Shown: positions 52,181 through 62,479 of the stretch, piece by piece
Numbering within the stretch: the stretch's first letter is position 1
Layout: each line of letters begins with the position of its first letter
Source of the DNA: an uncultured Sphingomonas sp.
Lineage (GTDB): Bacteria > Pseudomonadota > Alphaproteobacteria > Sphingomonadales > Sphingomonadaceae
Direction: 5' to 3'
DNA: 64,000 nucleotides
Assembly: GCA_913775795.1 (NCBI GenBank)
Contig: CAJYLT010000005.1
Location: 1 to 64,000, forward strand
Position numbers and translations under genes: made by a program
Notes under the pieces: generated by a model
Seen by the model: the letters and a program-made list of their open reading frames with translations, nothing else
What the model was told of the DNA's origin: nothing
The model's database searches: none

Positions 52181-53982
52181 TGAGCGACGCCTACAAGATC
52201 ATCGACCACAGCTATGACGCGATCGTCGTCGGCGCGGGCGGCTCGGGCCTGCGCGCGACGATGGGTGCGGCCGAAGCGGGCCTCAAGACCGCCTGCATCA
52301 CCAAGGTGTTCCCGACGCGCAGCCACACCGTCGCGGCACAGGGCGGCATCGCCGCCAGCCTCGGCAACAATTCGCCCGACCACTGGTCGTGGCACATGTA
52401 CGATACCGTCAAGGGCTCCGACTGGCTCGGCGACCAGGACGCGATCGAGTACATGGTGCGAGAGGCACCGGCCGCGGTCTATGAGCTCGAGCACGCGGGC
52501 GTGCCGTTCAGCCGCAACGACGACGGCACCATCTATCAGCGCCCGTTCGGCGGCCACATGCAGAACATGGGTGAAGGCCCGCCGGTCCAGCGCACCTGCG
52601 CCGCCGCCGACCGCACCGGCCACGCGATGCTCCATGCGCTCTATCAGCAGAGCCTGAAGTACGACGCCGACTTCTTCATCGAGTATTTCGCGCTCGACCT
52701 CATCATGGAGGACGGCGCCTGCCGCGGCGTGATCGCGCTGTGCATGGAGGACGGCTCGATCCACCGCTTCCGCGCGCATGCCGTCGTGCTCGCGACCGGC
52801 GGCGGCGGCCGCGTCTATCAGTCGGCAACGTCGGCTCATAGCTGCACTGGCGACGGCAACGGCATGGTGCTGCGCGCGGGCCTGCCGCTCCAGGACATGG
52901 AGTTCGTGCAGTTCCACCCGACCGGCATCTACGGCGCGGGCGTCCTCATCACGGAGGGTGCGCGCGGCGAAGGCGGCTACCTCACCAACGCCGAGGGCGA
53001 GCGCTTCATGGAGCGCTACGCCCCCTCGGCCAAGGATCTCGCCAGCCGCGACGTGGTGTCGCGTTCGATGGCGATGGAAATCCGCGAGGGTCGCGGCGTC
53101 GGCAAGGAGAAGGATCACATCTTCCTCCACCTCGACCATATCGACCCCAAGGTGCTTGCCGAGCGGCTGCCCGGCATTACCGAGACGGGCAAGATCTTCG
53201 CGGGCGTCGACCTGACGCGCAAGCCTCTGCCAGTGGTGCCGACCGTCCACTACAACATGGGCGGCATTCCCACGAACTATCATGGCGAGGTCGTGCACCT
53301 TCGTGATGGCAATCCCGACGCCGTCGTCCCCGGCCTGTTCGCGGTGGGCGAGGCGGCTTGCGTGTCGGTCCACGGCGCCAACCGTCTCGGCTCGAACAGC
53401 CTGATCGATCTCGTCGTGTTCGGCCGTGCGACGGGCCTGCGCCTCAAGGAGCTGTTGAAGCCCAACGCCGCGCACAACGCGCTGCCCAAGGGGTCGGAAG
53501 AGATGGCCCTCAGCCGCCTCGACCATTTCCGCCACGCCAAGGGCGGCACGCCGACCGCGCAGATCCGCACCGAGATGCAGAAGACGATGCAGAAGCACGC
53601 CGCCGTCTTCCGCGACAGCGCGCTCCTGAAGGAAGGCGTCGAAAAGCTCGATGCCATCTATCAGGGGATGAACGATATCGGCGTGACCGACCGTTCGCTG
53701 ATCTGGAACACCGATCTGGTCGAGACGCTCGAGCTCGACAACCTGATCGGTCAGGCCGTCGTCACGGTGCGCGGCGCGGAGAACCGCAAGGAGTCGCGCG
53801 GCGCCCACATGCACGAGGATTTCCCGGATCGCGACGACGCGAACTGGATGAAGCACACCATCGCCACCTTCGACGGCTGGGGCGGCAAGGGCGGGACCTG
53901 CAAGCTCGATTACCGCCCGGTGCACGACTACACGCTCACCGACGAGGTCGAGTATATCAAGCCCAAGAAGCGGGTGTACTAA
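52180..53982 (+). CDS. sdhA: Succinate dehydrogenase flavoprotein subunit
   Basis: A 600-residue flavoprotein oxidising succinate to fumarate. GAGGSGLRA dinucleotide-binding, His49 in [12 protein letters not shown] for covalent FAD, active-site [17 protein letters not shown] and the C-terminal [11 protein letters not shown] region are present. ATG 52180. A terminator follows; no sdhB gene occurs after it. Confidence 0.97.
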   Translation: MSDAYKIIDHSYDAIVVGAGGSGLRATMGAAEAGLKTACITKVFPTRSHTVAAQGGIAASLGNNSPDHWSWHMYDTVKGSDWLGDQDAIEYMVREAPAAVYELEHAGVPFSRNDDGTIYQRPFGGHMQNMGEGPPVQRTCAAADRTGHAMLHALYQQSLKYDADFFIEYFALDLIMEDGACRGVIALCMEDGSIHRFRAHAVVLATGGGGRVYQSATSAHSCTGDGNGMVLRAGLPLQDMEFVQFHPTGIYGAGVLITEGARGEGGYLTNAEGERFMERYAPSAKDLASRDVVSRSMAMEIREGRGVGKEKDHIFLHLDHIDPKVLAERLPGITETGKIFAGVDLTRKPLPVVPTVHYNMGGIPTNYHGEVVHLRDGNPDAVVPGLFAVGEAACVSVHGANRLGSNSLIDLVVFGRATGLRLKELLKPNAAHNALPKGSEEMALSRLDHFRHAKGGTPTAQIRTEMQKTMQKHAAVFRDSALLKEGVEKLDAIYQGMNDIGVTDRSLIWNTDLVETLELDNLIGQAVVTVRGAENRKESRGAHMHEDFPDRDDANWMKHTIATFDGWGGKGGTCKLDYRPVHDYTLTDEVEYIKPKKRVY

Positions 53983-54006
53983 ACCCCTTCACCGGACACT
54001 CCAGAC

Positions 54007-54045
54007 GAACCCGCCCGGACCCCGCGTCCTGGCGGGTTCTTCTTT
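54007..54045 (+). terminator. Terminator after sdhA
   Basis: Perfect 9-base stem GAACCCGCC (54007-54015) / GGCGGGTTC (54031-54039) followed by TTCTTT. Ends the sdhCDA unit. Confidence 0.85.
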
Positions 54046-54198
54046 GATCCCAAAGGGCGATCGGTTGCGATGCGCCTGTCACGATGCTGACTTGATTCGA
54101 GGCCAATGCCGCGCGCGGGCCTGAGGCGCGGGTACATGCGCACGGGCCCGAAGCGGCGGACGGAGGGGTCCGCCGTCCTCCATAAAGGGCAAACTTCC

Positions 54199-56511
54199 GT
54201 GAAGCTTTCGATTGCGCGCCGCACGGCGCTCCGTTCCGCCTGCGCGGGCCTCGCGCTGACCGTCGCCGCCACCGCCGCACAGGCACAGGACACCAGCCCT
54301 GCCGCCCCCGCCGCGCAGGCCGACGATTCGTCGCTCGGGGAAATCACCGTCACCGCCGAGCGCCGCACCGCGAACCTGCGCGACGTGCCGATCTCCGTCG
54401 GCGTGGTCGCTGGCAGCCAGCTGCGCGAGTTCCAGCAGGCAGGCGAGGACATTCTGGCGCTGTCGGGCCGCGTCCCCGGCCTCTATGGCGAAACCACGAC
54501 CGGCCGCATCTTCCCGCGCTTCTACATTCGCGGCCTCGGCAACATCGACTTCTATCTCGGCGCGTCGCAGCCCGTCTCGATCGTTCAGGACGACGTGGTG
54601 CTGGAGCATGTCGTGCTGAAATCGAACCCGGTGTTCGACGTGGCTCAGGTCGAGGTGCTGCGCGGGCCGCAGGGCTCGCTGTTCGGCCGCAACACGACCG
54701 CCGGCATCATCAAGTTCGACACGATCAAGCCCTCCAATGTCTTTACCGGCCGCGGTCAGGTGTCGGTCGGCGAATACGGCACGGTCAACGCCGATGTCGG
54801 TATCGGCGGGCCGATCGCGGGTGACAAGCTGTCGGCGCGCTTCTCGGCGCTCGTCCAGCACCGCGAAGACTGGGTCGACAACACCTATGCCGGCCCGAGC
54901 GACGATGGCACCCCGCGCCCGCTGAAGAAGGCGATGGGCGGCTTCGACGACCGCAACGTCCGCCTCCAGTTGCTGGCGACTCCGACCGAGGCGACGCGCT
55001 TCCTGCTGTCCGGCCATTATCGCGACTATAACGGCACCTCGACGCTGTTCCGCCGCGCCGCGCTGAAGCGTGGGTCGAACAACGTGTCGGGCGTCATTCG
55101 CGACGAGGTCCGCTACGACGAGGCGATGAACAACCCGCAGGCGTACGAGACCTATGGCGGCTCGTTCAACGCCAGCTTCGACTTCGGCGGCGTCACGCTG
55201 ACCTCGATCACCGCCTATGAGAGCGCGTCGGGCTACAGCCGCGGCGACACCGACGGCGGCGCGGCGTCGGACTATCCGGTGAACGGCGTGCGCAACGGCT
55301 TCGGCCAGAGCCAGGGCAACCTGCGCGACCTCGACCAGTGGACGCAGGAAGTGCGCCTCGCCGACGACAGCGGCCGGTTCAAGTGGCAGGTCGGCGGCCT
55401 GTATTTCGACAGCCGCGACACGACCGACTTCTACCAGCGCGGCTTCTTCGTCACGACCGCGGCGCGCAATCCCAACAACTGGGTGCGGCTGCGCAACGTC
55501 AACACGAGCTGGGCGGCGTTCGGCCAGGCGAGCTACGACGTGACCGATGCGCTGACGATCACCGCGGGCGGCCGCATCACCGAGGACAAGAAGCGCACGC
55601 GCCTTCTGAAGACCGCGAACACGGCGGCGAACGTCGTCACCTATCGCGGCCGGACCGACGTCGAACTCGACGCGACCGAGCCGAGCTGGGACCTGTCGGC
55701 GCTCTATCGCCTCGATGACGAAGTCAGCCTCTACGCCCGCGTCGCGCGCGGCTTCCGCGGGCCGACGATCCAGGGGCGCTCGGCGGTGTTCAATTCGGAC
55801 TTCACGACCGCCAATTCGGAGACGATCGTGTCGTGGGAAGCCGGCGCCAAGTCGAGCCTGCTCGACAATCGCCTGCGCCTCAATGCCACCGGCTTCTACT
55901 ACACGGTCAGCGACATCCAGCTGAACGGCAATGATTCGGACGGCAACGGCGTCCTTTTCAACGCCGACAAGGCCAAGGCGTACGGCGTCGAAGTGGAGGT
56001 GGATGCGCGTCCCGTGCGCAACCTGTCGCTGACCGCCGGCTTCAGCGCGCTGCACAGCGAGATCAAGGACGGCCGCGTCTATGCGCAGGTCTGCGCGCTC
56101 AACGGTCAGGTGGTGTGCAACGTCTATGACCCGACGATCCGGCGCAACGGCAACGTCTTTGCGCAGATCGACGGCAACCCGCTGCCCAACGCGCCCCGCT
56201 GGAACCTGAATCTCGCCGCGCGCTACGACATTCCGATGGATGGCGGCGATCGCTTCTTCGTGGCGACCGACTGGAACGTGCAGGGCTATACGAGCTTCGT
56301 GCTCTATCGCACCGACGAGTTCACCTCGAGCGGCAATTTCGAGGGCGGTCTGCGCGCTGGCTATGCGCTGTCCGGCGACACGCTGGAGTTCTCGGTCTTC
56401 GCGCGAAACATCACCAACGAGAAGAACCTGAAGGGCGTGATCGAGAACTACATGGCCGCGGTGGTCAACGAACCGCGCGTCATCGGCGTCTCGCTCTCCG
56501 GGCGTTTCTAA
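54199..56511 (+). CDS. TonB-dependent receptor
   Basis: A 770-residue outer-membrane receptor. Signal peptide (KLSIARRTALRSACAGLAL, cleavage near AAQAQ); TonB-box-like GEITVTAERRTANLRDVPIS; plug motif RGLGNIDFYLG and VEVLRGPQGSLFGRNTTAG; barrel ends VIGVSLSGRF. Ligand unknown. GTG 54199 starts exactly at the signal peptide; ATG 54136 is a longer alternative lacking a good signal. A receptor of this kind after sdhA is unusual. Confidence 0.9.
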   Translation: MKLSIARRTALRSACAGLALTVAATAAQAQDTSPAAPAAQADDSSLGEITVTAERRTANLRDVPISVGVVAGSQLREFQQAGEDILALSGRVPGLYGETTTGRIFPRFYIRGLGNIDFYLGASQPVSIVQDDVVLEHVVLKSNPVFDVAQVEVLRGPQGSLFGRNTTAGIIKFDTIKPSNVFTGRGQVSVGEYGTVNADVGIGGPIAGDKLSARFSALVQHREDWVDNTYAGPSDDGTPRPLKKAMGGFDDRNVRLQLLATPTEATRFLLSGHYRDYNGTSTLFRRAALKRGSNNVSGVIRDEVRYDEAMNNPQAYETYGGSFNASFDFGGVTLTSITAYESASGYSRGDTDGGAASDYPVNGVRNGFGQSQGNLRDLDQWTQEVRLADDSGRFKWQVGGLYFDSRDTTDFYQRGFFVTTAARNPNNWVRLRNVNTSWAAFGQASYDVTDALTITAGGRITEDKKRTRLLKTANTAANVVTYRGRTDVELDATEPSWDLSALYRLDDEVSLYARVARGFRGPTIQGRSAVFNSDFTTANSETIVSWEAGAKSSLLDNRLRLNATGFYYTVSDIQLNGNDSDGNGVLFNADKAKAYGVEVEVDARPVRNLSLTAGFSALHSEIKDGRVYAQVCALNGQVVCNVYDPTIRRNGNVFAQIDGNPLPNAPRWNLNLAARYDIPMDGGDRFFVATDWNVQGYTSFVLYRTDEFTSSGNFEGGLRAGYALSGDTLEFSVFARNITNEKNLKGVIENYMAAVVNEPRVIGVSLSGRF

Positions 56512-56536
56512 CGCCTTCGGGAACCAAGCTCACCCT

Positions 56537-56565
56537 CCCCGCATTCGTGGAACGTGGATGCGGGG
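56537..56565. terminator. Hairpin after the TonB receptor
   Basis: CCCCGCAT (56537-56544) / ATGCGGGG (56558-56565), 8-base stem with 13-base loop, no U-run. Between the receptor stop and the ClpP-like gene. Confidence 0.45.
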
Positions 56566-56724
56566 ATCGGTGATGCGCTGGCGTATGCGGCGTTCGCGGC
56601 CCTGGGGGCTGCGGGCGCCGCAATCGTGCTGGGCGCGCTGTTCCGGCCGGTCAGGCGAAAGCCCGGCCCCCGCCGCCGAAGCCCCTTCCGTGCGTCCGCC
56701 GATATTCAACAAAGGCCCCAGCCC

Positions 56725-57375
56725 ATGTCCGACCCGACCCGCTCGATCGACCACGACGTTCTGGAGGCCGCGCGCGCCGATGCGCCCACCGGCCAGGCGC
56801 AACCCGCCGCCACGGGGGCGATCAACCGGTATCCGCTGCTCGCCAATCCGCACATCAAGCTCGCCGGCCCGGTCGACCATGCGATGTACGCCAGCTTCTG
56901 CGACCAGCTTTCCGCCGCCCCGCGCGACGGCGCGATCGTGATCGCCATCTCCACGCTGGGCGGCGATCCCGAAGTCGCGCGCCTGATGGGCGACGAAGTC
57001 CGCCTGCTGCACGAGGCGGAGGGCCGCGAGCTTCTGTTCCTGGGCAAGGTCGCGGTCTATTCGGCGGGTGCGACGTTCATGTCCGCCTTCCCCGTCGACA
57101 AGCGTTTCCTGACCCGCGGCACCCGGCTGATGCTGCACGAGCGGATCATGAACAAGACGGTGGAGGTGAGCGGCCCGCTCAAGACCTGCGTCGCGGTGCT
57201 CAAGGCGACGCTGCACGAGATCGAACATTCGATCGCGATCGAGGAAGAGGGATTCCGCCGGATCGTCGCGGGCAGCCGCGTCGATTTCGACGAACTCGTC
57301 CGCCGCGCCCCGGAAAACTGGTACATCGAAGCCGAGGAGGCGAAGGAAAAGGGCCTCGTCCTCGACGTGGTGTGA
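56725..57375 (+). CDS. ClpP/crotonase-fold ATP-dependent Clp-like protease subunit
   Basis: A 216-residue ClpP-like serine protease. ISTLGGDPEVARLM (cf. GG motif), nucleophile serine in VAVYSAGATF, catalytic His in RLMLHERIM, and a C-terminal WYIEAEEAKEKGLVLDV. It differs from canonical ClpP (no GQAASMGA) and no clpX is near. A GTG at 56554 in the same frame would add a hydrophobic helix; ATG 56725 is preferred because it gives the standard length, but membrane anchoring cannot be excluded. Confidence 0.8.
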   Translation: MSDPTRSIDHDVLEAARADAPTGQAQPAATGAINRYPLLANPHIKLAGPVDHAMYASFCDQLSAAPRDGAIVIAISTLGGDPEVARLMGDEVRLLHEAEGRELLFLGKVAVYSAGATFMSAFPVDKRFLTRGTRLMLHERIMNKTVEVSGPLKTCVAVLKATLHEIEHSIAIEEEGFRRIVAGSRVDFDELVRRAPENWYIEAEEAKEKGLVLDVV

Positions 57376-57382
57376 TGGCGCG

Positions 57383-57405
57383 GCCCCGGACGATCCGTCC
57401 GGGGC
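57383..57405. terminator. Bidirectional hairpin terminator
   Basis: Perfect 10-base stem GCCCCGGACG / CGTCCGGGGC with loop ATC between convergent genes. Confidence 0.7.
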
Positions 57406-57414
57406 ACCGATTCC

Positions 57415-58062
57415 TTACCGCGTCGTATTGTACCGCAGCTGGTCGTCGGTCAGTTGAAAGCCGACCAGTGCCTCGAACGTCGCGCGGGCGACGGCGGCGC
57501 GGACGCCCGGCGCGGTCAGCGGGTCGACCGCGGCGTCTTCCTCACCGGCCTTGCGCTTCTTGGTCAGCTGATCGCGGACTTCCTGCGGCAGGGTGGCGGC
57601 GCTCTTGGCGATCACGCTGGTCACGGTCGCCTGCGCCTGGCCGCGAAGCTGGCCGGCGGGGAAGCTGATCGTCACGTCGGCGACGCGCTTGGCGGTGACG
57701 GCAGTGCCGCCGCGCACGATCGCGATGAAATAGGGGAGCGTGACTGACCGCGCGGCGTCGGCGCGGGAACGGCGCGCCTGAACGTCGAAGGTGACCGTCG
57801 TGACGACGTCGTCGCCGCTCTCGCTGCACTGCGAGCGGAGGTTGGTGATGTTGGCCACCACGTCGATCGCGGCGGAATCGCGGCTGGCGGGCGGGTCGAA
57901 CAGCGTGATGTCGCCGGTATTAGCGGGCACGCCGACGATCGGACACGCGGTCCGCGTCGCCTGGATGCCGACGCCGCCGTCGACGCTGATCTCGCCATTG
58001 CGCGAGCAGCCGGCAAGCGCGGCGGCGACAGCGAGCGGTGCGGCAAGCCGGACGATCTTCAT
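57415..58062 (-). CDS. Hypothetical lipoprotein
   Basis: A 215-residue lipoprotein: signal with ALAGC lipobox (cysteine 19), then a soluble domain (VVANITNLRSQCSESG, VTTVTFDVQARRSRAD, PYFIAIVRGG) with beta-strand periodicity and an acidic/basic C-terminal helix. Seen in sphingomonads; function not known. ATG 58062; divergent from ispH. Confidence 0.75.
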   Translation of the reverse strand: MKIVRLAAPLAVAAALAGCSRNGEISVDGGVGIQATRTACPIVGVPANTGDITLFDPPASRDSAAIDVVANITNLRSQCSESGDDVVTTVTFDVQARRSRADAARSVTLPYFIAIVRGGTAVTAKRVADVTISFPAGQLRGQAQATVTSVIAKSAATLPQEVRDQLTKKRKAGEEDAAVDPLTAPGVRAAVARATFEALVGFQLTDDQLRYNTTR

Positions 58063-58179
58063 TGGGGCGAACCCTTCCCATCTTCATACGCGAACGGGCC
58101 GCATCCCGGCCCGCCTCAAGCCGGATTGCCATAGGAACCGCCTTTCGGACAAGCAAGCAATCGCGTAGAGGCTGTAGCC

Positions 58180-59133
58180 ATGACCGATGCCCGAAAGCCG
58201 ACGCTCGACCTGCTCATCGCCGCCCCGCGCGGCTTCTGTGCCGGGGTCGACCGCGCGATCCGCATCGTCGAGCTGGCGATCGAGCGCTATGGCGCGCCGG
58301 TCTATGTCCGGCACGAGATCGTCCACAACAAGTATGTCGTCGATACGCTGAAGGCGCAGGGCGCGATCTTCGTCGAGGAACTGGACCAGGTGCCCGACGA
58401 CGTACCCGTCGTCTTTTCCGCGCACGGTGTGCCCAAGGCAGTACCCGCCAAGGCGGCGGAGCGCGGCCTTTCCTATCTCGACGCCACCTGCCCGCTCGTC
58501 TCCAAGGTCCATCGCCAGGCCGAGCGGCTGGTCGCGGCGGGCCGTCACATCATCTTCATCGGCCATGCCGGCCATCCCGAAGTCATCGGCACCTTCGGCC
58601 AGGTGCCCGAGGGAAACATGACGCTGGTCGAATCGGCCGATCAGGTCGCCGCGCTGGACGTGCCCGATCCCGAGAATCTCGCGTTCCTCACTCAGACCAC
58701 GCTGTCGGTCGAGGATACCGCCGCGGTCCTGTCGGCGCTGCGCGCGCGCTTCCCGAACATCGTCGCGCCGCACGCCGACGACATCTGCTACGCCACCACC
58801 AACCGCCAGACGGCGGTGAAGGCGATCGCCAGCAGCGTCGACCTGATGCTCGTCATCGGCGCGCCCAATTCGTCCAACTCGCTGCGGCTGGTCGAAGTGG
58901 CCGAGCGCGAGGGGACGGCGGCCAAGCTCATCCAGCGCGCCGACGAACTCGACTTCGCCTGGCTCGAGGGGATCGGCGCGCTCGGCATCACCGCCGGCGC
59001 TTCCGCGCCCGAGGTGCTGGTGCGCGAGGTCGTCGACCGCATTGCCGAGCGGTACGACGTGGTTGAGCGAGAGGTCGAGACGACGCGTGAGACGATCGCC
59101 TTCAAGCTGCCACGCGGGCTGGAAGCGGCTTGA
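58180..59133 (+). CDS. ispH: 4-hydroxy-3-methylbut-2-enyl diphosphate reductase
   Basis: A 317-residue [4Fe-4S] enzyme, last step of the MEP isoprenoid pathway. Cys20, Cys104 and Cys203 are the cluster ligands ([33 protein letters not shown]). ATG 58180. Classical order ispH-thrB-rnhA; about 56 bases to thrB. Confidence 0.97.
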   Translation: MTDARKPTLDLLIAAPRGFCAGVDRAIRIVELAIERYGAPVYVRHEIVHNKYVVDTLKAQGAIFVEELDQVPDDVPVVFSAHGVPKAVPAKAAERGLSYLDATCPLVSKVHRQAERLVAAGRHIIFIGHAGHPEVIGTFGQVPEGNMTLVESADQVAALDVPDPENLAFLTQTTLSVEDTAAVLSALRARFPNIVAPHADDICYATTNRQTAVKAIASSVDLMLVIGAPNSSNSLRLVEVAEREGTAAKLIQRADELDFAWLEGIGALGITAGASAPEVLVREVVDRIAERYDVVEREVETTRETIAFKLPRGLEAA

Positions 59134-59189
59134 CCGCGCGGGCCTGAGGCTGTCCTAGGGCGGTCCACCCGCACGCGAACGGATCGCCG

Positions 59190-60155
59190 ATGGCCGTCTA
59201 TACCCAGGTTTCCGCCGAGCTTTTGGCCGACTTCCTCACGCGCTTCGACGTGGGCGACCTCGTGTCCGCCAAGGGCATCGCCGAGGGGGTGGAGAACTCC
59301 AACTACCTCGTCGAGACGACGCAGGACCGCTTCATCCTGACGCTGTACGAAAAGCGCGTGTCGGCGGGCGACCTGCCCTATTTCCTGTCGCTGCTCGACC
59401 ATCTGGCGGCCAAGGGCCTGCCCGTGCCGCCGGCGATCAAGGATCGTGACGGCAATGCGATCCACGAGCTCGCCGGCCGTCCCGCCTGCCTCATCCGCTT
59501 CCTGCCCGGCGTGTCGCTCTCGCACCCGACCCCGGCACAGGCGCTGGCCGCGGGCGAGGCGATGGGCGCGATGCACCGCGCGGTCGCCGATTTCGGCGGC
59601 GAGCGCGCGAATTCGATGGGCATCGTCACGTGGCAGCCGCTGCTCGACCGCTGCGGCGAGAGCCTCGACGGGATCGCGCCGGGCCTGCACCGCGACATCG
59701 CTTTCGCGCTCGGCGACCTGATGGCGACGTGGCCGGCGGGGCTCGATACCTGTGCGATCCACGCCGACCTGTTTCCCGACAATGTGCTGATGCTCGGCGA
59801 CCGGGTGACGGGGCTGATCGATTTCTATTTCGCGTGCACTGACCTGCGCCTCTACGACCTCGCCGTCATGCATGCCGCCTGGAGCTTCGACGCGACCGGC
59901 CGCGATTTCGACGTGGCGGTGGGCGATGCGCTTATCGAGGGGTATGCCAAACATTACCCGCTGACCGACGAGGAACGCGCGGCGTTCTCCGACCTAGCCG
60001 CCGGTGCCTGCATCCGCTTCACGCTGTCGCGCGCGTGGGACTGGCTCAACACCCCTGCCGACGCGCTGGTGACGCGCAAGGATCCGCTCGCCTTCTGGCG
60101 GCGGCTGCGCGTCTATGATCCCGACCTCGCCTCGAAACTGAAGACGCTTTCATGA
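59190..60155 (+). CDS. thrB: Homoserine kinase (ThrB type II)
   Basis: A 321-residue aminoglycoside-phosphotransferase-like kinase making O-phosphohomoserine for threonine synthesis. [20 protein letters not shown] (ATP site), [14 protein letters not shown] (catalytic HxDxxxxN) and [19 protein letters not shown] (DFG-like Asp) are clear. ATG 59190. Stop overlaps rnhA start by 4 bases. Confidence 0.95.
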   Translation: MAVYTQVSAELLADFLTRFDVGDLVSAKGIAEGVENSNYLVETTQDRFILTLYEKRVSAGDLPYFLSLLDHLAAKGLPVPPAIKDRDGNAIHELAGRPACLIRFLPGVSLSHPTPAQALAAGEAMGAMHRAVADFGGERANSMGIVTWQPLLDRCGESLDGIAPGLHRDIAFALGDLMATWPAGLDTCAIHADLFPDNVLMLGDRVTGLIDFYFACTDLRLYDLAVMHAAWSFDATGRDFDVAVGDALIEGYAKHYPLTDEERAAFSDLAAGACIRFTLSRAWDWLNTPADALVTRKDPLAFWRRLRVYDPDLASKLKTLS

Positions 60156-60601
60156 CCGAACTCCCGCATGTCGAGATCGCCACGGACGGCGCGTGCAAGG
60201 GCAATCCCGGCCCCGGCGGCTGGGGCGCCCTCATCCGCCACGGCACGCGCGAAAAGGAGCTGTCGGGCGGCGAGCCGCTGACGACCAACAACCGCATGGA
60301 ACTGATGGCGGCGATCCAGGGGCTCAATGCGCTGAAGAAGCCGTGCCGCGTGACGCTGTCCACCGACAGCCGCTACGTCATGGACGGGCTGACCAAATGG
60401 GTAAAAGGCTGGCTGAAGAACGGCTGGAAGACCGCGGACAGGAAGCCGGTCAAGAACGCCGAACTGTGGCAGGCGCTGATCGCCGCCGCCGAACCGCACC
60501 GCGTCGAGTGGAAATGGGTCAAGGGCCATGCCGGTCACCCCGACAACGAGCGCGCCGACAAGCTCGCCAGCGACGCCGCACTGGCGGTGGCGAAGCGCTA
60601 A
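60152..60601 (+). CDS. rnhA: Ribonuclease HI
   Basis: A 149-residue nuclease removing RNA from RNA-DNA hybrids. Carboxylates Asp12, Glu50, Asp72, Asp136 and His126 ([14 protein letters not shown]) complete the site. ATGA overlap with thrB. Confidence 0.96.
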   Translation: MTELPHVEIATDGACKGNPGPGGWGALIRHGTREKELSGGEPLTTNNRMELMAAIQGLNALKKPCRVTLSTDSRYVMDGLTKWVKGWLKNGWKTADRKPVKNAELWQALIAAAEPHRVEWKWVKGHAGHPDNERADKLASDAALAVAKR

Positions 60602-61956
60602 AGCCCCTCGCCGCCCACCCAGTGTGCGTTGGCGAGCGTGCGGGCCAGATTCCAGGCCTGAACGCGGATGTCGGGCACCGCGACGACTTCCCACCACGCG
60701 CCGCGCGTCATCGGGCCGATGGCGTAGAGCCGGTCGGCGGGGCGCCCATCCGCGCCGATCACGCGCGTGTCCGCCGCCACGTCGATGCCGAGCCGCGCCG
60801 CATCGGGCCGGATCGCGCCCGCCGCCATCAACTGGCGCAGCAGCGGATCGGCCGCGCGTTTCAGGTCGCCCTGCGGTCCGGTGCAGTTGACGATCCGGCG
60901 GAAGCGCGCGGTGGTTGGCGTGTCGGCTCCGCGCGGCCGCCACTCGACGGTTCCGCCTTCGCCCTCGGGCCGGATCGCGGCAAGCTTGCCCGCCTGGAAG
61001 CTCAACCGCCCCTCGGCTACCATCGCATCGATCCGCGCAGCGATCTGCGGCGCGAGGCGGTGGCGATGCACGTCCCAAAAGGGCCGCAGGTGCCGGAGGA
61101 ACCGCTGCCGCGTGGCAAGGTCCGCGCCCGACCACATGAGCTGCGTCACCGGCCGCAGCGCGTCGACCGCAGCGCGCCACTCGCCCGTCGCCGCCACCTG
61201 CTCGCGCACCGCGTGGACAAGGGCTGGTAGCGTCCGCGCCGGCTTCTCGTCGGCGGGCGGCGCCTTTGCCTGCCCCTCGACATGCGCGCGGGGGACCAGG
61301 CCGCGGCGCGACATGGCGACGATCCGCCCGCGAAACCCCTGCCGGTCGAGCAGCAACGCCGCGTCGATCGCGGTAAGGCCGGTGCCGAGCAGCAACACTG
61401 CATCGTCCGCGTCCAGCCCCTCGCCGATATCCGCCGCCCAGGGATCGTCGCAGTAGAGGTCTCGCGGCAGCGCATCGGCGTCGATCCCCGGCGGTGCGTG
61501 CGGCGGCAGGTTGCCGACCGCGAGCACCGCGCGGTCGAACAGACGCTCGGCCCCCTCAATCACGGCTCGCACGCTGCCATTCGCCTCGACCGCCGACACG
61601 TCGCCTGTCTCCACCACCAGCCGGTCGCCTGCCCCCGCGCACGCTTCGGCCAGCAGTGCATTGAGGTAACGCCCATAGGTCGTCCGCCGCACGAACGACG
61701 TCGGCCCGCCCTCCCCCTCGGTCGCCAGCCAGCGCACGAAATGGTCGGGATCGTCGGGCAGCGCGCTCATGTTCGACGCGCGCACGTTGAGCAGATGACT
61801 GTCGTCCGCCGCCGAATAGGCGACGCCGCGCGCGACCTGGTTGGCGCGTCGCTCGACCAGCGTCACGCGCGGGCCGTCGTGGCGCAGCAGATTGATGGCG
61901 AGCAGCGTCCCCGAAAAGCCGCCGCCGACGACGAGCACATGCTCCCGCATCGACAT
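60598..61956 (-). CDS. FAD/NAD(P)-binding protein (FAD-NAD(P)-binding domain, HpnW-like)
   Basis: A 452-residue flavoprotein. [20 protein letters not shown] gives the N-terminal dinucleotide fold; a second at [18 protein letters not shown]; segments [20 protein letters not shown] and [15 protein letters not shown] mark the FAD/NAD(P)-binding family of siderophore-type monooxygenase relatives. Substrate unknown. ATG 61956; an ATG two codons in (61950) is an alternative. Starts 8 bases after a small DUF6356 gene; tail overlaps rnhA by 4 bases. Confidence 0.85.
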   Translation of the reverse strand: MSMREHVLVVGGGFSGTLLAINLLRHDGPRVTLVERRANQVARGVAYSAADDSHLLNVRASNMSALPDDPDHFVRWLATEGEGGPTSFVRRTTYGRYLNALLAEACAGAGDRLVVETGDVSAVEANGSVRAVIEGAERLFDRAVLAVGNLPPHAPPGIDADALPRDLYCDDPWAADIGEGLDADDAVLLLGTGLTAIDAALLLDRQGFRGRIVAMSRRGLVPRAHVEGQAKAPPADEKPARTLPALVHAVREQVAATGEWRAAVDALRPVTQLMWSGADLATRQRFLRHLRPFWDVHRHRLAPQIAARIDAMVAEGRLSFQAGKLAAIRPEGEGGTVEWRPRGADTPTTARFRRIVNCTGPQGDLKRAADPLLRQLMAAGAIRPDAARLGIDVAADTRVIGADGRPADRLYAIGPMTRGAWWEVVAVPDIRVQAWNLARTLANAHWVGGEGL

Positions 61957-61964
61957 GAACCCGC

Positions 61965-62213
61965 TCAGATTTCGTATTCGGGCAGCCAGGCGGTCTCGCG
62001 CGCCGGCGCGGGCTGGCGCGCGGCGAGCTCGGCGTGGAGCGACTTGACCGTCTTGCTCGCGGTCCGCTCGCACAGTGCGGGGACGAGGCCGTGGATCACC
62101 GCCGCCCCGCCCGCCGCGAGCAGCCGCCCGCCGAAGCGGAAAGCGACCCCCATATGCTCGACATAGCTTTCGCCCACCGATGTGGGATGACGAAGGAAGA
62201 GGCGGTCGATCAT
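61965..62213 (-). CDS. DUF6356-like small membrane protein
   Basis: An 82-residue protein, MIDRLFLRHPTSVGESYVEH at the start with one hydrophobic span (LLAAGGAAVIHGLVPALC) and a polar tail. Matches a small family next to FAD proteins in alphaproteobacteria by recollection. Function unknown. Probably co-transcribed with the FAD gene. Confidence 0.7.
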   Translation of the reverse strand: MIDRLFLRHPTSVGESYVEHMGVAFRFGGRLLAAGGAAVIHGLVPALCERTASKTVKSLHAELAARQPAPARETAWLPEYEI

Positions 62214-62253
62214 GCCCGCGACCCTATCGTCGCGTGCGGACGACCGCCACCCT

Positions 62254-62430
62254 TCACTCGGGTTCTTCGACCGGCGCATCCGGGCCGTTCTTCAGGACGG
62301 AGGCGATGGCGTTGCGCGCGCTTGCCTTCGACGAATAGCCTTCGGTCCAGAAGATCGTCTCGCTGTTGTGCTTGAACTTGGCGACATACTCGCCGGCCTT
62401 GTTCCGCTCGATCACGAACTTATGCGCCAT
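62254..62430 (-). CDS. YegP-type DUF1508 small protein
   Basis: A 58-residue single-copy DUF1508 repeat: KFVIERNKAGEYVAKFKHN, then ETIFWTEGYSSKASARNAI and a VEEPE tail. Stand-alone copies resemble E. coli YegP, which has two. ATG 62430 has a GGAGG site 7 bases upstream, preferred over a start at 62442. Confidence 0.85.
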   Translation of the reverse strand: MAHKFVIERNKAGEYVAKFKHNSETIFWTEGYSSKASARNAIASVLKNGPDAPVEEPE

Positions 62431-62479
62431 CTTATCCTCCAAGGATTGAAGCGAATCGCAGCCTAGCGCGACAGCCCGG

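Noticed and set aside
52057-53925. 622-codon minus-strand frame over sdhA
   Set aside because: Shadow of sdhA.
54079-56055. 658-codon minus-strand frame over the second TonB receptor
   Set aside because: Shadow of the receptor gene.
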